Assembly (NCBI GenBank): GCA_011763485.2
Contig: JAANSK020283157.1
Location: 1-20,453, forward strand
Origin: Isoetes engelmannii
Lineage: Eukaryota; Streptophyta; Lycopodiopsida; Isoetales; Isoetaceae
Length of the DNA stretch: 20,453 nt
Direction of reading: 5' to 3'
The notes beneath the pieces are model-generated. The model ran no database searches. It was given only the letters and a program-made list of their open reading frames with translations, and was not told the DNA's origin. The translations under genes and the position numbers were made by a program. Shown here piece by piece: positions 1-8,316 of the stretch (position 1 is its first letter; each line of letters opens with the position of its first letter).

Positions 1-135
1 AGAAGAGTTGGTGACTTAGCTATGGCATTTTTAAGCGGAGTGCTCAAGCTTCATAAAGAGAAGCATTTACACATGGACTTGCATCCAGGCGATGTCCTGC
101 TTCATTTTGACTATGGAAAAAAGAAAGGATGCACG
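1..135 (+). pseudogene. Protein-kinase-like fragment (catalytic-loop region), cut by the window edge
   Basis: The frame is open from the first base and reads RRVGDLAMAF, then HLHMDLHPGDVLLHFDYG. The word HMDLHPGDVLL resembles the kinase catalytic loop (HxDLHPxN), with the usual Asn replaced by Asp, so activity would be doubtful. After about position 135 the frame stays open to 240 but no longer reads like a kinase. Kinase-like sequence seems to continue on the opposite strand instead. The N-lobe lies outside the window. I see the catalytic-loop word directly; the kinase family assignment rests on this one motif. It could be a relic of a host gene or the 5' part of the composite locus to its right. 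Confidence 0.5.
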
Positions 136-440
136 GATCCCCAAGTCCTGCCGAAGGCTGCAGGGCACTTCCAAAAACAGGGAACTCAGGAATTGGGAGA
201 ACATGGTCGAACCTGTGGATCAATCTGTAGAACTTCCTGAATAGGGTGGCTTCAGGAATGTCTCTCTGCAGTGTCTTGTCCCGAGCTTTGGTGAGGCTCA
301 TGGTTAAGCCTTGCTCATGGACATGAACTCCGTTGGTAGCATCCACAAGCATTAAACCGGTTAGGTAACCCATTGGCGCAAGAGCTATTACGGAGCAAAG
401 CAAACTGCATAGATTGGAATCACGAAAGATATTTGTAGCG
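136..440 (-). pseudogene. Probable inverted kinase C-lobe fragment
   Basis: On the minus strand a 203-codon open frame runs from 655 to 44. Its middle reads like real protein: GYLTGLMLVDATNGVHVHEQ followed by GLTMSLTKARDKTLQRDIPE. The plus strand over the same bases carries stops and poor composition. In kinase relatives a segment with D-x-Y/F-x-L-G-x-L lies downstream of the activation loop, and GYLTGLMLVDATNG could be its remnant. This would place a C-lobe opposite in strand to the catalytic loop at 60-110, implying a small inversion with a breakpoint near 125-140. The part overlapping 44-135 is antisense to the catalytic loop and is probably not coding. It may be an accidental open frame. 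Confidence 0.3.
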
Positions 441-609
441 ATTCTACAACGAAATGGCATATGAGCTGACGTGTCCAGACCTATTAGGTTACCATAATAA
501 TTTTGTATTTTTTTGTTTAAATTACATCCAGCGCGGCAAATTTGTATTTGGTAGATTAAGATGCAATTTGTAAGTATTTGATAGGCACGTTCAACCTTTA
601 CACCAAAGC

Positions 610-779
610 TTCTCGCGCTAAGTGCGAGAAGGTGGCAGAGTCCTCCTCTTGGCATCTTAAGTGTAGGGACTTTTATTCGACTCGCGCTACGTGTGAGTCA
701 AAGAAGATTGCCTATAATATATCTACATAGACAATAGCAAAAACCCTCACACGTAACTTGTCGCGCCTCGCGCGAGACA
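610..779. repeat. Cluster of three imperfect palindromes (copies 1-3 of a 17-bp word)
   Basis: Three 21-bp near-palindromes lie at 610-630, 679-699 and 759-779. Their cores are CTCGCGCTAAGTGCGAG (612-628), CTCGCGCTACGTGTGAG (681-697) and, reading the minus strand, CTCGCGCGAGGCGCGAC (760-776). The first pairs at 9 of 10 positions plus one G-T. They sit in a stretch with no good coding frame between the kinase relic and the next exon, so this may be an intron or spacer. Confidence 0.75.
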
Positions 780-781
780 TT

Positions 782-1942
782 GGTGCAAGTTGCTAACCTT
801 GATACTTGTTTTCCATGTGAAAAGAAATCAAGAGGGCTAGTTGAAACAGAGAGGCCACCACCACTAAAGAGACCTAGGAACCCCAAGGAGGAGGAGGAGG
901 AGGAGGAGGAGGAGGAGGAGGAGGAAGATCGGACCCTAAGCATCAAGATCATTGATGACGGCAAATTCATAACATGTGAGCTTAGTCAAGACTTGCAAGA
1001 GACATTTCTACCTGATGGGTCCTAATGGTTTGTCACAGTGAGCAAGGCAGGCTCAAAGTATGATGTGGTCCTGCATTCAAGGGATAAGAGAGATGGGGCA
1101 TTCAAAAAAGTTAGGTTGGTCTTTTCGTGCGAGGAGCTGGACGACACCATCTGTTTTTCGTAATAGAGAGGACTGTGAAGAAGACCTGACCATTTCCAAG
1201 TACAATGTAGCATAGATGGATTTAGGCCAGATAAGACAGCTGACAGTGTTACAAAATATGGCTGGCCTCTTGAAGGTTCAGTCCATACGGTTCAGTGCGT
1301 TTGTAAGGGTGTGTCTGCAGTTCGAAGAAACTTGCAGAATAAACCATCTTCAAGTTTCTAGATATCTGGATTCGGTGGTGGTGGTCCACTCGAGTCAGAG
1401 TCAATGGCCCTTGTAAATTATACATAGGCAGTGAAGGAAATGGATAGTCAGAAGCAATCGAGGATGGATGCTCAGGACAAGCTATTGAATTTCAAGCAAT
1501 GGTGTCCACTTCGCTTAGACGTCACTAGATGAATAGCCATCAACAAGCTCATTAGATCACCTAGAGCATCTTTCATATCTAGGATCTTTGATCCCAGACG
1601 CGCCCTGAGGATACAGAAGTCCATGGTAGAATTCCCCACCACAGTACCAAATCCAGCCCGTGTTCTACCATGGATTACAGTTAATGACAAGCCATACCCA
1701 TCGAAGACATGGAATGACTTGAAGAAGAGTGATACAGTTCGCTACGTTGTCATTGATGGATAGCATTCAGTAGAGGCAGTCAAGGCGTTTATAGAGAAAA
1801 TGGATAAAATAGGTGTCAAAGAATACAGGGAGCACTTCATGTACAGGCAGTGTCGAATTCTTAGTGCTGCCATACCTCAACTAGCACTGACTACAATAAG
1901 TGCAGACTTGAATACAATTGCAAGTGTGGTACAATACAACTC
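782..1942 (+). pseudogene. Composite-locus exon: Glu-rich start and ParB-like domain, decayed
   Basis: The open frame at 780-1025 carries a basic patch (KRPRNPK), twelve GAG codons at 888-923, and DRTLSIKIIDDGKFITCELS. From about 1530 a second coding-like stretch reads FISRIFDPRRALRIQKSMVE, then VRYVVIDG, a stop codon where Gln is expected, HSVEAVKAF, and later ADLNTIASVVQYNS. The word YVVIDG-x-HSVEA matches the ParB/sulfiredoxin-type IDGxHR motif, which in ParB proteins lies in the nucleotide-binding N-terminal domain. No helix-turn-helix was recognised. The exon is broken by several stops and frame changes, so it is a pseudogene. It ends at a good splice donor, GTAAGT at 1943. The family assignment rests on the motif and on the order of the surrounding residues. 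Confidence 0.45.
888..923 (+). repeat. (GAG)12 microsatellite in a coding frame
   Basis: Twelve uninterrupted GAG triplets encode poly-Glu in the plus frame. Read on the minus strand the same tract gives poly-Ser, which explains a spurious antisense open frame there. Confidence 0.95.
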
Positions 1943-2084
1943 GTAAGTTACTTGTTCTTTTTTTTTTTTTTCGTTTACTCACAATATGGACTGCAATATG
2001 TGGTCTGTAGTCTCGCGTGTAGCGATAGTCAAATGTTTGTTATCTTGCTTTAGATTACTCGCACTACGCGTGATATGCATATAG
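1943..2084 (+). other. Probable intron carrying palindrome copies 4 and 5
   Basis: The donor GTAAGT lies at 1943 and is followed by a poly-T run near 1957-1970. Two acceptors are possible: TTTAG ending at 2053, which has the better pyrimidine tract, or ATAG ending at 2084. Palindrome copy 4 (CTCGCGTGTAGCGATAG, 2012-2028) is inside the intron under either choice. Copy 5 (CTCGCACTACGCGTGAT, 2058-2074) is inside only if the second acceptor is used. Confidence 0.55.
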
Positions 2085-3965
2085 AAAATGGTTCTAACTT
2101 GCAATTTTTTTCTTGTCTCAAACCATATCCCATGCAATTGAGGCAATCTAGAAATCAATGGATTGAGCTTGGCCGTTCAGTATCAAAAAGAAAGAAGCAG
2201 GGAGAGAAGAAAGATTGTTCTTGTGAAGAAATGATAAAGATGATCAGCAAGGCCATCATACAGGAAAAGAAAGAAGTCACAGTGAGAGGAGGAAGAGGAA
2301 GCTAGCAAGAAGAAGAAGAAGTCCAAGGAAGGACCCTCTTATTCTTACCACATAATGTTCAGTCCTGATCATGTGTGGGACAAATGAAATGCGGTATGGA
2401 ACAAATGGACAACAGATGAGCTTGTAGGAAAATCAGGCAAGCCTGAGAAGTGGTCTCTTGATGATTTCACTGTCACAAACTTGAGGAGTGCACAGGATTT
2501 AAGGGAGGATGAAAATCTCAAGGTGCTCCACTCACTCTTAAATGGACAGGTCTTCGTGAAGGAGGTCTCCAAGATAAAAGATACTCCATCTTTCCAAGGC
2601 TGCAAGTCCATGAAAGACCTCCGTGTCATGAGGGAGGCCATCTGGGAGGAACTCATCGAGATTTTTGGAATAACCAACTTATCTGAGCAGGATATCTTAG
2701 ACATGATGAAGATATCTGATGAGGACCTGCTCCGGTACTCCAAGCGGTCACCTGGATTTATTCAAGCATATAAGTCTAGAAACAAGGAAAAACCAGCCCA
2801 TCTACCATCAAAATTAGTGTAGAGCTGAAGTGCTGAGTCAATGGTGACTTGGAGGTTCCTGATACAATCTTTGAAACCTTCATAGTCAAGTCATGTCAGA
2901 GTTTGTTGTTGCCACTCAAACTATTCTGAAGAACGTCCAATGGTTTGCGGTGGACTGCCGAACTTATCATCAGGACATAGACTACTACATCTCCATGCTT
3001 TCAAATTGTCTCAAGGAGACCACTGAAGAGTACATCACACTTATGTTTTTGTCAGATCCTGTAGGGGAATATTCAAAGATCCTGCAGGCCACCACACATA
3101 TAGAGGCCAACATGAGTGTGAGACATGGGGTGCTAATAGATGGGATTAAGAAGAGTAAAGTGTCTCATGGCATAACTATTCACTTATGTGATCATAAATA
3201 AAGTATCAGACGACGTGTATGAGGCACACAAGAGTAGTTCTCAAAAGCTTCCTGAGCCGATACTCAGATTTACAGAGAAGGATAGCTTGGACAATTACAC
3301 TGGACCGATGAGTTATTTTCCAACCTGACAGCGAAGGAATGTGAAAAGGAGTTAGAGTACAAGCAGGTTGGCCTGAAGGGAGGTGCAGTGAATTGGTATT
3401 CAACCTAGTGGATACATTTGTACCCATGGGAGGCCTAGACTGTGACTACTTCGTCAACGGAAGGATTGGCAGACAAGCTCTAGCTAGTGGCCGAAAAATT
3501 CAAAGTCGGGTGGCCACTGAGGAGCAGAAAGAGTTCTTGGAGCTGTATTATCCTGATGTGGAAAAAATCATTTGAACTATATGGAGAAAGCAAAAAAGAA
3601 AAAATTGAAGCAGAATAAGAAGGACAAACCACAAGATACAGAAAAAGGCTCTAAAGAGAAAGGTGGAGACGTGGAGGATGGCCATTCTAAAAATACTATC
3701 TCTGATGAAGAATGTGACTGGGAAGAAACTGAGAGTGGCTCTGAATCTTCATCACCAAAGTCTCCACCAGAAATGGATGTCCTAACAAAAGAGAAGTTGG
3801 CTAATGCTGTGTTAGAAGAAGAGGAGAAACTTGAGTAAACCCACAGGAACCAGTTATGCAGAATGCTTCTGTAGTTCCTGCACAAACTGACACTATTCCT
3901 ATCAGAGCTGAAGAAGCTAGGACGTCGAGGAAGGAAGACGAGGCACCTTCACAAGCCACACATGA
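2085..3965 (+). pseudogene. Composite-locus exon: helical region and methylase-like segment, decayed
   Basis: Successive plus frames carry protein-like sequence. The one at 2481-2822 reads DLREDENLKVLHSLLNGQVF and GITNLSEQDILDMMKISDED, which is acidic and probably helical. The one at 2893-3201 includes VQWFAVDCRTYHQDIDYYIS. The one at 3393-3575 has FNLVDTFVPMGGLDCDYFVN, then GRIGRQALASGRK. The last stretch resembles the DxF-x-GxGTxxxAAxxxGR region of Rossmann-fold DNA methyltransferases. ParB-like and methyltransferase domains are often coupled in bacterial and phage proteins. No catalytic NPPY/DPPY motif was found, so the assignment is tentative. A Lys/Glu-rich linker follows at 3572-3838 (KKKKLKQNKKDK, then EECDWEETESGSESSSPKSP). 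Several frame changes and stops show decay. The exon ends at the donor GTAAGT (3966). Confidence 0.4.
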
Positions 3966-4117
3966 GTAAGTTATCTCGCATGCAGCACGAGTTTTTGTAC
4001 GTTGAGTATGCTAGATGTAATAAATTGTTTCCAAATCAGACAGATTAATTGGAAAGTTTCGTGCGTGGCGCGAAAAATATCAAATTTGAATGCTAACTTC
4101 AACTATGCACTGTGCAG
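3966..4117 (+). other. Intron with branch point, carrying palindrome copies 6 and 7
   Basis: The donor GTAAGT lies at 3966, a branch-point word TGCTAAC at 4091-4097, and the acceptor GTGCAG ends at 4117. The length is 152 nt. Copy 6 (CTCGCATGCAGCACGAG, 3975-3991) lies just after the donor. Copy 7 (TTCGTGCGTGGCGCGAA, 4058-4074) lies just before the branch point. Confidence 0.7.
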
Positions 4118-4743
4118 AGAAGAGGCCAATCCAATAGCAAAAAACTAATTCTATTCGACCTTAATGGAGTTCTTCTGAAGACCTTCTCCAAAGCAGAATA
4201 CCGTGCAACCCCTCCTTTTCCTGCAGGGGTTAAAGATCAAATGGGTGTACCCAAGACCGGGTGTTGAGAAATTGTTAAGCCATCTGAAGGACAAGGTAAG
4301 CATTGGTATATGGTCGTCCATGCTGAGATCCAACATATTACAAGGAAGTTGTTCCCGAGCTGAGGGCCTTTGACTTCCACATCATTTTAGATCAAGAACA
4401 TTGCGGGCTCGTTCGTCGACCAGGCCGTGGACCAAAGGCTATCTATATCAAAAACATACATGAGGCCTTGAAGGTAATAGAAGGATTTAAAAAAGAGCAG
4501 ATATGTTTGGTGGAGGATGACTCGATCAAGTGTTGCTTGAATGTAGACAACATCATAGCTCCTCCTACGTGGCACCCGAAGGATGAGGATGAAGAGAATT
4601 GGGTGTCAGCAGATACACTGCAGATTTTTTATTCTCTAATATTGGCCCCCACAGTGCCTGCTTTCCTAAGTGGCAGACCAGATTTGCAAGGAAAAGCAAG
4701 TGCTACAGACTATGATCTGGTTGTAAAACAATATTGTCAGTGA
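4118..4743 (+). pseudogene. FCP1/HAD-type phosphatase-like 3' part, decayed
   Basis: After the acceptor the frame reads KKLILFDLNGVLL, matching the FCP1-homology (NLI-interacting-factor) motif I. Plant members of this family often carry DLNG instead of the catalytic DxDGT. A second frame gives VYPRPGVEKLLSHLKDKVSI and GIWSSM, corresponding to the following RP...GVWSS block. The third, open from 4468 to 4743, contains ICLVEDDSIKCCLNVDNII and PPTWHPKDEDE, matching the late LVDDS motif with a proline-rich turn. All three blocks are in family order but in different frames, so this copy is broken. The first catalytic Asp is present and the second is Asn, so even an intact relative may be inactive. 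Whether it shares a transcript with the ParB-like part is inferred from the well-formed intron between them. Confidence 0.55.
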
Positions 4744-5340
4744 AAATGTAATCATATCTGTATCATATATCTTGTACATATACATAACTTTGATAATTAT
4801 AATCGATGTTTTCTGGAGCAAATGGCTCCAACACTTGTTTCTTTCTAGCACACAATCTACTTTTTGCAATGGTTTTATTGTCTTTCTTTTTCAACACACA
4901 TAAAAAATGGTACAATATTGTCACTAATTCTTCTGAAAAAAAAATACAGGATGCAAATTGTTGACCAAAACATAGGTTAAAAACCCGAGTTAAAAAAAAA
5001 TGACAAGTGAAATAATTTCAAAATAACGGAGTCGTGGTTTTCAGCTAATTGCAAGAAAGTATATGTGCCAGAAATTGAAAAGTTTAGTCAAAAGTTTGAA
5101 GCTTTCACGTCAAATTTTGGCATACTTTAGTGAAGGTTATTCTATAACCTTTATATCTACTCTGGCAAGTTAAGATTTAGGTCTTGAATTGATGCAAAGT
5201 ATCCAAATTTTTTTTTATTTTACATAAAAGTTTACCCAAACATAAGAAAGTACAGGTGGCAAAATTTGATAAGTTTAGCTAAACAATAGAAGCTGTCCCC
5301 TCAACTCTATTCCACTACTTTGGATGCAAATGTCTCTTGA
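4744..5340. other. AT-rich spacer with a diverged 60-bp direct repeat
   Basis: No gene is visible. A segment at about 5053-5113 (beginning aagaaagtatatgtgcc) recurs in diverged form at about 5244-5304 (aagaaagtacaggtggc). Each copy continues with a similar ttgaaaagtttag/ttgataagtttag word and ends before tcaa. The segment may be an old duplication inside a mobile element. Confidence 0.45.
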
Positions 5341-5344
5341 TTTT

Positions 5345-6020
5345 TCCCCTGCCATGGTGTTGTCAAGTTGGACTCCAACAATGGATTCACGTTCAAGATG
5401 GTACTTTCCACTTCCTCTGAGCCCTGATCAACTTGTTGTCATATCCAATGCTCTCTTGATTCTCATTTGCAGAGAAACCTTATGTCTGTTGCCCAACTAG
5501 CTGATGCTAGCCTTGTCTTTGTTTTTACATCCACCGAAGTTCTTTTCTTCTCTACTCAATGCCTATTGAAGGTATATCTCTTGCAACTGGACATCGTAGT
5601 GGTAACCTCTATGAGTTTCTAGTTTATGTGCTCCATGAAGTCTGTTTTACAGGAACTCCTTTCACTTTTAAGCTCTGGCACAAAACTTGCTCATGCCAAT
5701 CCAAGGCGCCTTAAGTACTTTTGTCATATCACTTAGCAACTGGATTTGATATTCTTTCTAGAAACTTGGATCTTTGTCATGCATATATGCTAGGCAAGCA
5801 TCGTAAGCACCCTTTCATAGCTATTGGTACACGCGCTACTCAAATTTTGGAATTGGTGCACTCACATCTTGTGGTCCTATAGAACTTGTTAGAAGATCTG
5901 GAAATCATTATTATATTCCCTTTGTGAATGAAATCAGCCGGCATGTGCATGTTTATTTCTTGAAGAAAAAGAGTTAGACTTTGGATGCTTTTCTTTTGTA
6001 CAAAGCTATTTTGCAGTAGC
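5345..6020 (+). mobile_element. Ty1/Copia LTR-retrotransposon fossil (protease-integrase part)
   Basis: Short in-frame words match the Copia polyprotein in order: NLMSVAQLADA (the region before the GAG-pre-integrase domain), a LWHKTC word like the LWHxRLGH of the GAG-pre-integrase zinc-finger region, and then LELVHSHLCGPIEL with FLKKKSETLDAFLLYKA, which is typical of the start of the integrase core. The element is broken, with several interruptions. No reverse transcriptase, RNase H or flanking LTRs were recognised. Decay points to an old insertion. Part of it (from about 5803) was later duplicated. Confidence 0.7.
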
Positions 6021-6646
6021 CTCTTCGCATTTACCAAAAAATTCCATTATCCACCACCCATATGGAAAAAGACCATTCTTGAGGCTGCAGTTCCACAGAT
6101 GGCGGCCGCAAACGATATGCAGCATTCCCATTCACTGCACAACATGGCCGCATGGTTTACTTGCGGCCGCTAACACGCAAATTGCATCTGCTAGTAAGCT
6201 AGGACGTCCACGAAATCGTTGTCTGCGGCCGCAAACTGAGGCAGTCGTAGCATTTGCATGAACGCGGTCGTAGCATTTGCAGAAAAAGTGTTTATAAAAG
6301 CTATAAATGCGGATGCCACAATTTATACGTGGCCGCATTTTTTAGTTTTGCCGCTGCGTCATTTTTCGACGATTTTCTACTTGCCGAGTTTTTTTTACGT
6401 ATAAAATGCATATTCTTGCATAAACAAGGTCAGTTTCATATTTTTCGTACTTTTTCTTATTTAACATACACAACTTCGGTCCTATCCTTGACTGAAACTA
6501 TCCAATCTGCAAGAGATATGGAAGGAAAAAATAAAACAACTACAGGACTAAAAATACAACTATATAATGTGGAGAGGGATAGAACAAGCAAACTATATTT
6601 CTGATTATCCTAGATACATGAGCTTCAGGACTAAGGGTATCTTCAC
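5803..6646. repeat. Tandem segmental duplication, copy A
   Basis: This copy runs from gtaagcaccctttcatagc through the Copia integrase fossil and a CpG-rich segment to ctaagggtatcttcacac. It is matched by copy B at 6652-7405, offset by 849 bp at the left end. Copy A retains about 140 bp (around 6390-6520) that copy B lacks. It ends in a partial terminal repeat of the element that begins at 7401. Confidence 0.85.
6090..6380. mobile_element. CpG-rich segment with three GCGGCCGC sites, possible nonautonomous DNA transposon
   Basis: The exact NotI word GCGGCCGC occurs at 6102, 6163 and 6225. Related words (tggccgcat, gcggtcgtag, gtggccgcattttt) are scattered around them, often beside gcaaac or its complement gtttgc. 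Repeated subterminal GC-rich words are typical of hAT-like and other nonautonomous DNA elements. No clean terminal inverted repeat or target duplication could be fixed. The segment interrupts the Copia fossil, which suggests insertion into it. Confidence 0.35.
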
Positions 6647-6651
6647 ACTTT

Positions 6652-7405
6652 CATAAGCACCCTTTCATAGCTATTGGTACACGCGATACTCAAATTTTGG
6701 AATTGGTGCACTCACATCTTGTGGTCCTATAGAACTTGTTAGTAGATCTGGAAATCATTATTATATTCCCTTTGTGAATGAAATCAGCCGGCATGTGCAT
6801 GTTTATTCCTTGAAGAAAAAGAGTTAGACCTTGGATGCTTTTCTTTTGTACAAGGCTATTTTGCAGTAGCCTCTTCGCATTTGCCAAAAAATTCCATTAT
6901 CCACCACCCATATGGAAAAATACCATTCTTGAGGCTGCATTTGCACGGATGGTGGCTGCAAACGATATGCAGCGTTCGCATTCACTGTGCAACACGGCCG
7001 CATGGTTTACTTGCGGCTGCTAACACGCAAATTGGATCTGCTAGTAAGCCAGGACGTCCACGAAATCGTTGTCTGCGGCCGCAAACTGTGGTAGACGCTT
7101 GTGTGTTTTACACGGACGCTATGTCTTCTAGGCATTCGCAAACTACATGAACGCGGCCGTAGCGTTTGCAGAACAAACGTTTGCAAAAGCTATAAATGCG
7201 GATGCCACAGTTTATACGCGGCCACATTTTTTAGTTTTGCCACTATGTCATTTTTCGACGATTTTCTATTGGCTGAGTTTTGTTATGGAAGGAAAATAAA
7301 ACAACTATAGGACTAAAAATACAACTATATAATGTGGAGAGGGATAGAAGAAGCAAACTATATTTCTGATTATCCTAGATACATGAGCTATAGGACTAAG
7401 GGTAC
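6652..7405. repeat. Tandem segmental duplication, copy B
   Basis: This is the second copy of the segment at 5803-6646. It includes the Copia integrase fossil piece (about 6652-6865, broken) and the CpG-rich segment (about 6940-7260). It gained or kept about 35-55 bp near 7087-7150 (gtagacgcttgtgtgttttac) and lost about 140 bp near 7285. Only one of the three GCGGCCGC words survives (7075); the other two read GGTGGCTGC and GCGGCTGC. Copy B continues directly into the terminal-repeat element at 7401. Confidence 0.85.
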
Positions 7406-8111
7406 CTTCACACCCGGCGTTAAGTTAATATTAAGTTAAATTTTGTTAAATGTCTTAGTTAAATATTTAAGACATTTTATGTTCGCACCAAAGTTAAGTT
7501 AAGTTAGTGTTATCTTAATATTAACGACAATCTATTCGCATATGCCTCCGTTAAGTTAATGTTAACCTAAAATTATTGACAATCCCTTCCATGGTTACTT
7601 GGAACCGAACTAACTCTGCAAATGTTGAGCTTGAGAGGTAACTACTGAGAGGTCATAAGAAAGTACCTATTCCAGTAGGTTTGAATCATCATATTCATCC
7701 CTTGCTACTTATGAAGAAGCAGCTTCAAGAGGTCTACGAGCAGCCCGAGCAGCCTCATGACCTGTAGGCAGTGCCCTAGCACGAGTGACAACTCCACGGC
7801 CTCCGATTGCAGCTCCACAGGCAGCTCGACGAGGAGGCATTCTGCTCCCCATAGCTCGACCTCCGTTAAAGTGACCAAGCATAGGTCACTTTAATTATAC
7901 ATTCATTTTAATTTTGTGTTAATATTGGGTTAAATTTGCTAACTTAAAATAACTTGGAATGAGCAGCGTTTAGATTAGTAATTTTAGGTTAAGAAAATTA
8001 ACGGAATGCTAATTAATTAACTTAACGGAACACTAACTTAACTTGTAGTGTGAACAAATAGCCGTTAAAATAACAAATTTAACCTAACCTAAATGTTGGT
8101 GTGAAGGTATC
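7401..8111. mobile_element. 711-bp nonautonomous DNA transposon with terminal inverted repeats
   Basis: The left end reads GGTACCTTCACACC. The right end, read on the other strand, is GATACCTTCACACC (13 of 14 identical). Similarity between the two ends continues in diverged form for roughly 110 bp and is rich in TTAAGTTA words. The core (about 7700-7860) is strikingly GC-rich compared with the AT-rich arms. No target duplication is clear: the flanks are ggactaag and ttccactt. The superfamily is therefore left open; PIF/Harbinger or an unrecognised group is possible. Confidence 0.65.
7709..7852 (-). CDS. Small Arg/Ala-rich open frame inside the transposon
   Basis: Forty-seven codons start with MGSRMPPRRAACGAA and end with AARRPLEAASS. 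Eleven of the 47 residues are Arg and about a third are Ala, with no acidic cluster. It fills the GC-rich core of the element, and its borders roughly match the composition change. It could be a remnant of a captured host exon or of the element's own DNA-binding protein. No family is recognised. A chance frame in GC-rich DNA is equally possible. Confidence 0.25.
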   Translation of the reverse strand: MGSRMPPRRAACGAAIGGRGVVTRARALPTGHEAARAARRPLEAASS

Positions 8112-8262
8112 TTCCACTTCCAAACATGTAAGATGTATGGGATGCTACTAAAATACTACTTCAATGTATTGTTTTATTTATCTCAACATGATATTCTAGT
8201 TTCTTGATATTGAATAAGTAATAGATCATGTCATTAATGTGTGAATATAATATACTATATAC

Positions 8263-8270
8263 TATATAAA
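8263..8270 (+). promoter_or_regulatory. TATA box of the Pro/Ser-rich gene
   Basis: TATATAAA lies 47 bp before the ATG at 8317, which would leave a leader of only about 20 nt. It sits at the end of a TA-rich run, so a chance match cannot be excluded. Confidence 0.5.
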
Positions 8271-8316
8271 GAGGGCGGATTTTCTTGTTTCTTCATGTTT
8301 TGTCATTGTCACTGCA

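Noticed and set aside
698-970. Minus-strand poly-Ser frame
   Set aside because: It is the antisense shadow of the GAG microsatellite, whose plus frame fits the locus better.
612-4074. A CRISPR-like array for the repeated 17-bp word
   Set aside because: Copies are irregularly spaced over 3.5 kb, degenerate and intronic, in a plant nuclear setting.
5829-5845. An eighth palindrome copy (cacgcgctactc) in the Copia fossil
   Set aside because: Only half of the word matches, the palindrome is lost, and the bases are explained by the Copia reading frame.
5345-6865. A complete LTR retrotransposon
   Set aside because: Only protease-to-integrase remnants were found. No LTR pair, primer-binding site or reverse transcriptase could be recognised.
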